Below, in pieces: positions 22,086 to 22,280 of a DNA stretch of 22,280 bases. The stretch is from positions 1 to 22,280 of IMG/VR virus record IMGVR_UViG_3300015374_000073. One strand, given 5' to 3'. Below the pieces are notes generated by a model. It saw only the letters and a list, made by a program, of their open reading frames with translations, was not told the DNA's origin and did not search any database. Both the position numbers and the translations under genes were made by a program. This stretch comes from a virus. Every line of letters starts with the position of its first letter. Positions within the stretch are counted from its first letter, which is position 1.

Positions 22086-22280
22086 GTGGCCTTCACCACT
22101 GTGACCGTCACCCGCGACTACGACCTGGCCGACGGCACCGACCCCACCGGCTCCGTCACGTTCACCCCCACCACCCCGATGGTGAATGGGGCGACGGTGG
22201 TCGCGGCCCCGGTGGCTGCCCGCCTCGACGTGGACGGGCAGCTGTCGATCCAACTGGCCGCGAACACCGACCCGGCGACC
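22086..22280 (+). CDS. Small tail protein (partial), paralogue of the gene at 19691
   Basis: Only the first 65 residues lie in the window. The start is GTG 22086, preceded by GAGAGGGAG. The N-terminus TTVTVTRDYDLADGTDPTG and the later LDVDGQLSIQLAANTDPAT closely follow the gene at 19691, both in protein and in DNA. It follows the spike gene by 46 bases. Function is not known; a spike-associated structural protein is likely. Confidence 0.65.
   Translation, partial: MAFTTVTVTRDYDLADGTDPTGSVTFTPTTPMVNGATVVAAPVAARLDVDGQLSIQLAANTDPAT

Overview
This window is the structural-gene region of a tailed, long-tailed (siphovirus-type) phage or prophage. Very high GC, GTG and TTG starts, dense 1-, 4- and 8-base gene overlaps, and the style of the tail proteins all point to an actinobacterial host, most likely a soil actinomycete such as Streptomyces or a relative. 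No integrase, attachment site, tRNA, CRISPR array or replication gene is visible, so lytic phage and prophage cannot be told apart here.

Layout, left to right. (1) 1-468: C-terminal end of an HK97-fold major capsid protein, then a 53-residue Met/Cys-rich ORF set between strong hairpins. (2) 832-4335: a tightly overlapped sugar-modification cassette (two GT-A-like glycosyltransferases, a SAM methyltransferase, an NAD-dependent sugar epimerase/dehydratase) with three small unknown genes. It sits where head-completion genes usually begin and may glycosylate the virion. (3) 4363-7428: a small beta-rich virion protein, a gp6-like connector, a tail-terminator-like protein, the tail tube protein, a second Ser/Thr-rich structural protein, the tail assembly chaperones joined by a -1 frameshift, and an HK97 gp10-like protein. 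(4) 7430-10315: tape measure protein of 961 residues (about 144 nm of tail at the usual 0.15 nm per residue) with a repeat array near its C-terminus. (5) 10332-22280: tail-tip, fibre and spike genes.

The centre of interest is one 1771-residue tail protein (12420-17735). After an N-terminal hub-like domain it carries what read as four carbohydrate-active modules in one chain: a GH46 chitosanase, a PL7-type alginate/glucuronan lyase, a right-handed beta-helix of pectate-lyase style, and a GH16-type glucanase. Catalytic signature residues can be seen in three of the four. A short module with the core DWTW occurs three times inside the hub region and a fourth time inside the chitosanase domain, and I recognise it from no family. 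A separate GH28-like beta-helix spike follows (20081-22039), flanked by two paralogous small proteins.

A minus-strand island (17717-18660), made of an HNH endonuclease with a NUMOD4-like start and a small Cys4 protein, interrupts the otherwise all-plus operon between tail genes and looks like a homing-type insertion. No convincing promoter was found; the genes appear to be served by one long late transcript, with hairpins at 516-808 and 4670-4803 likely adjusting expression between the capsid, cassette and connector genes.
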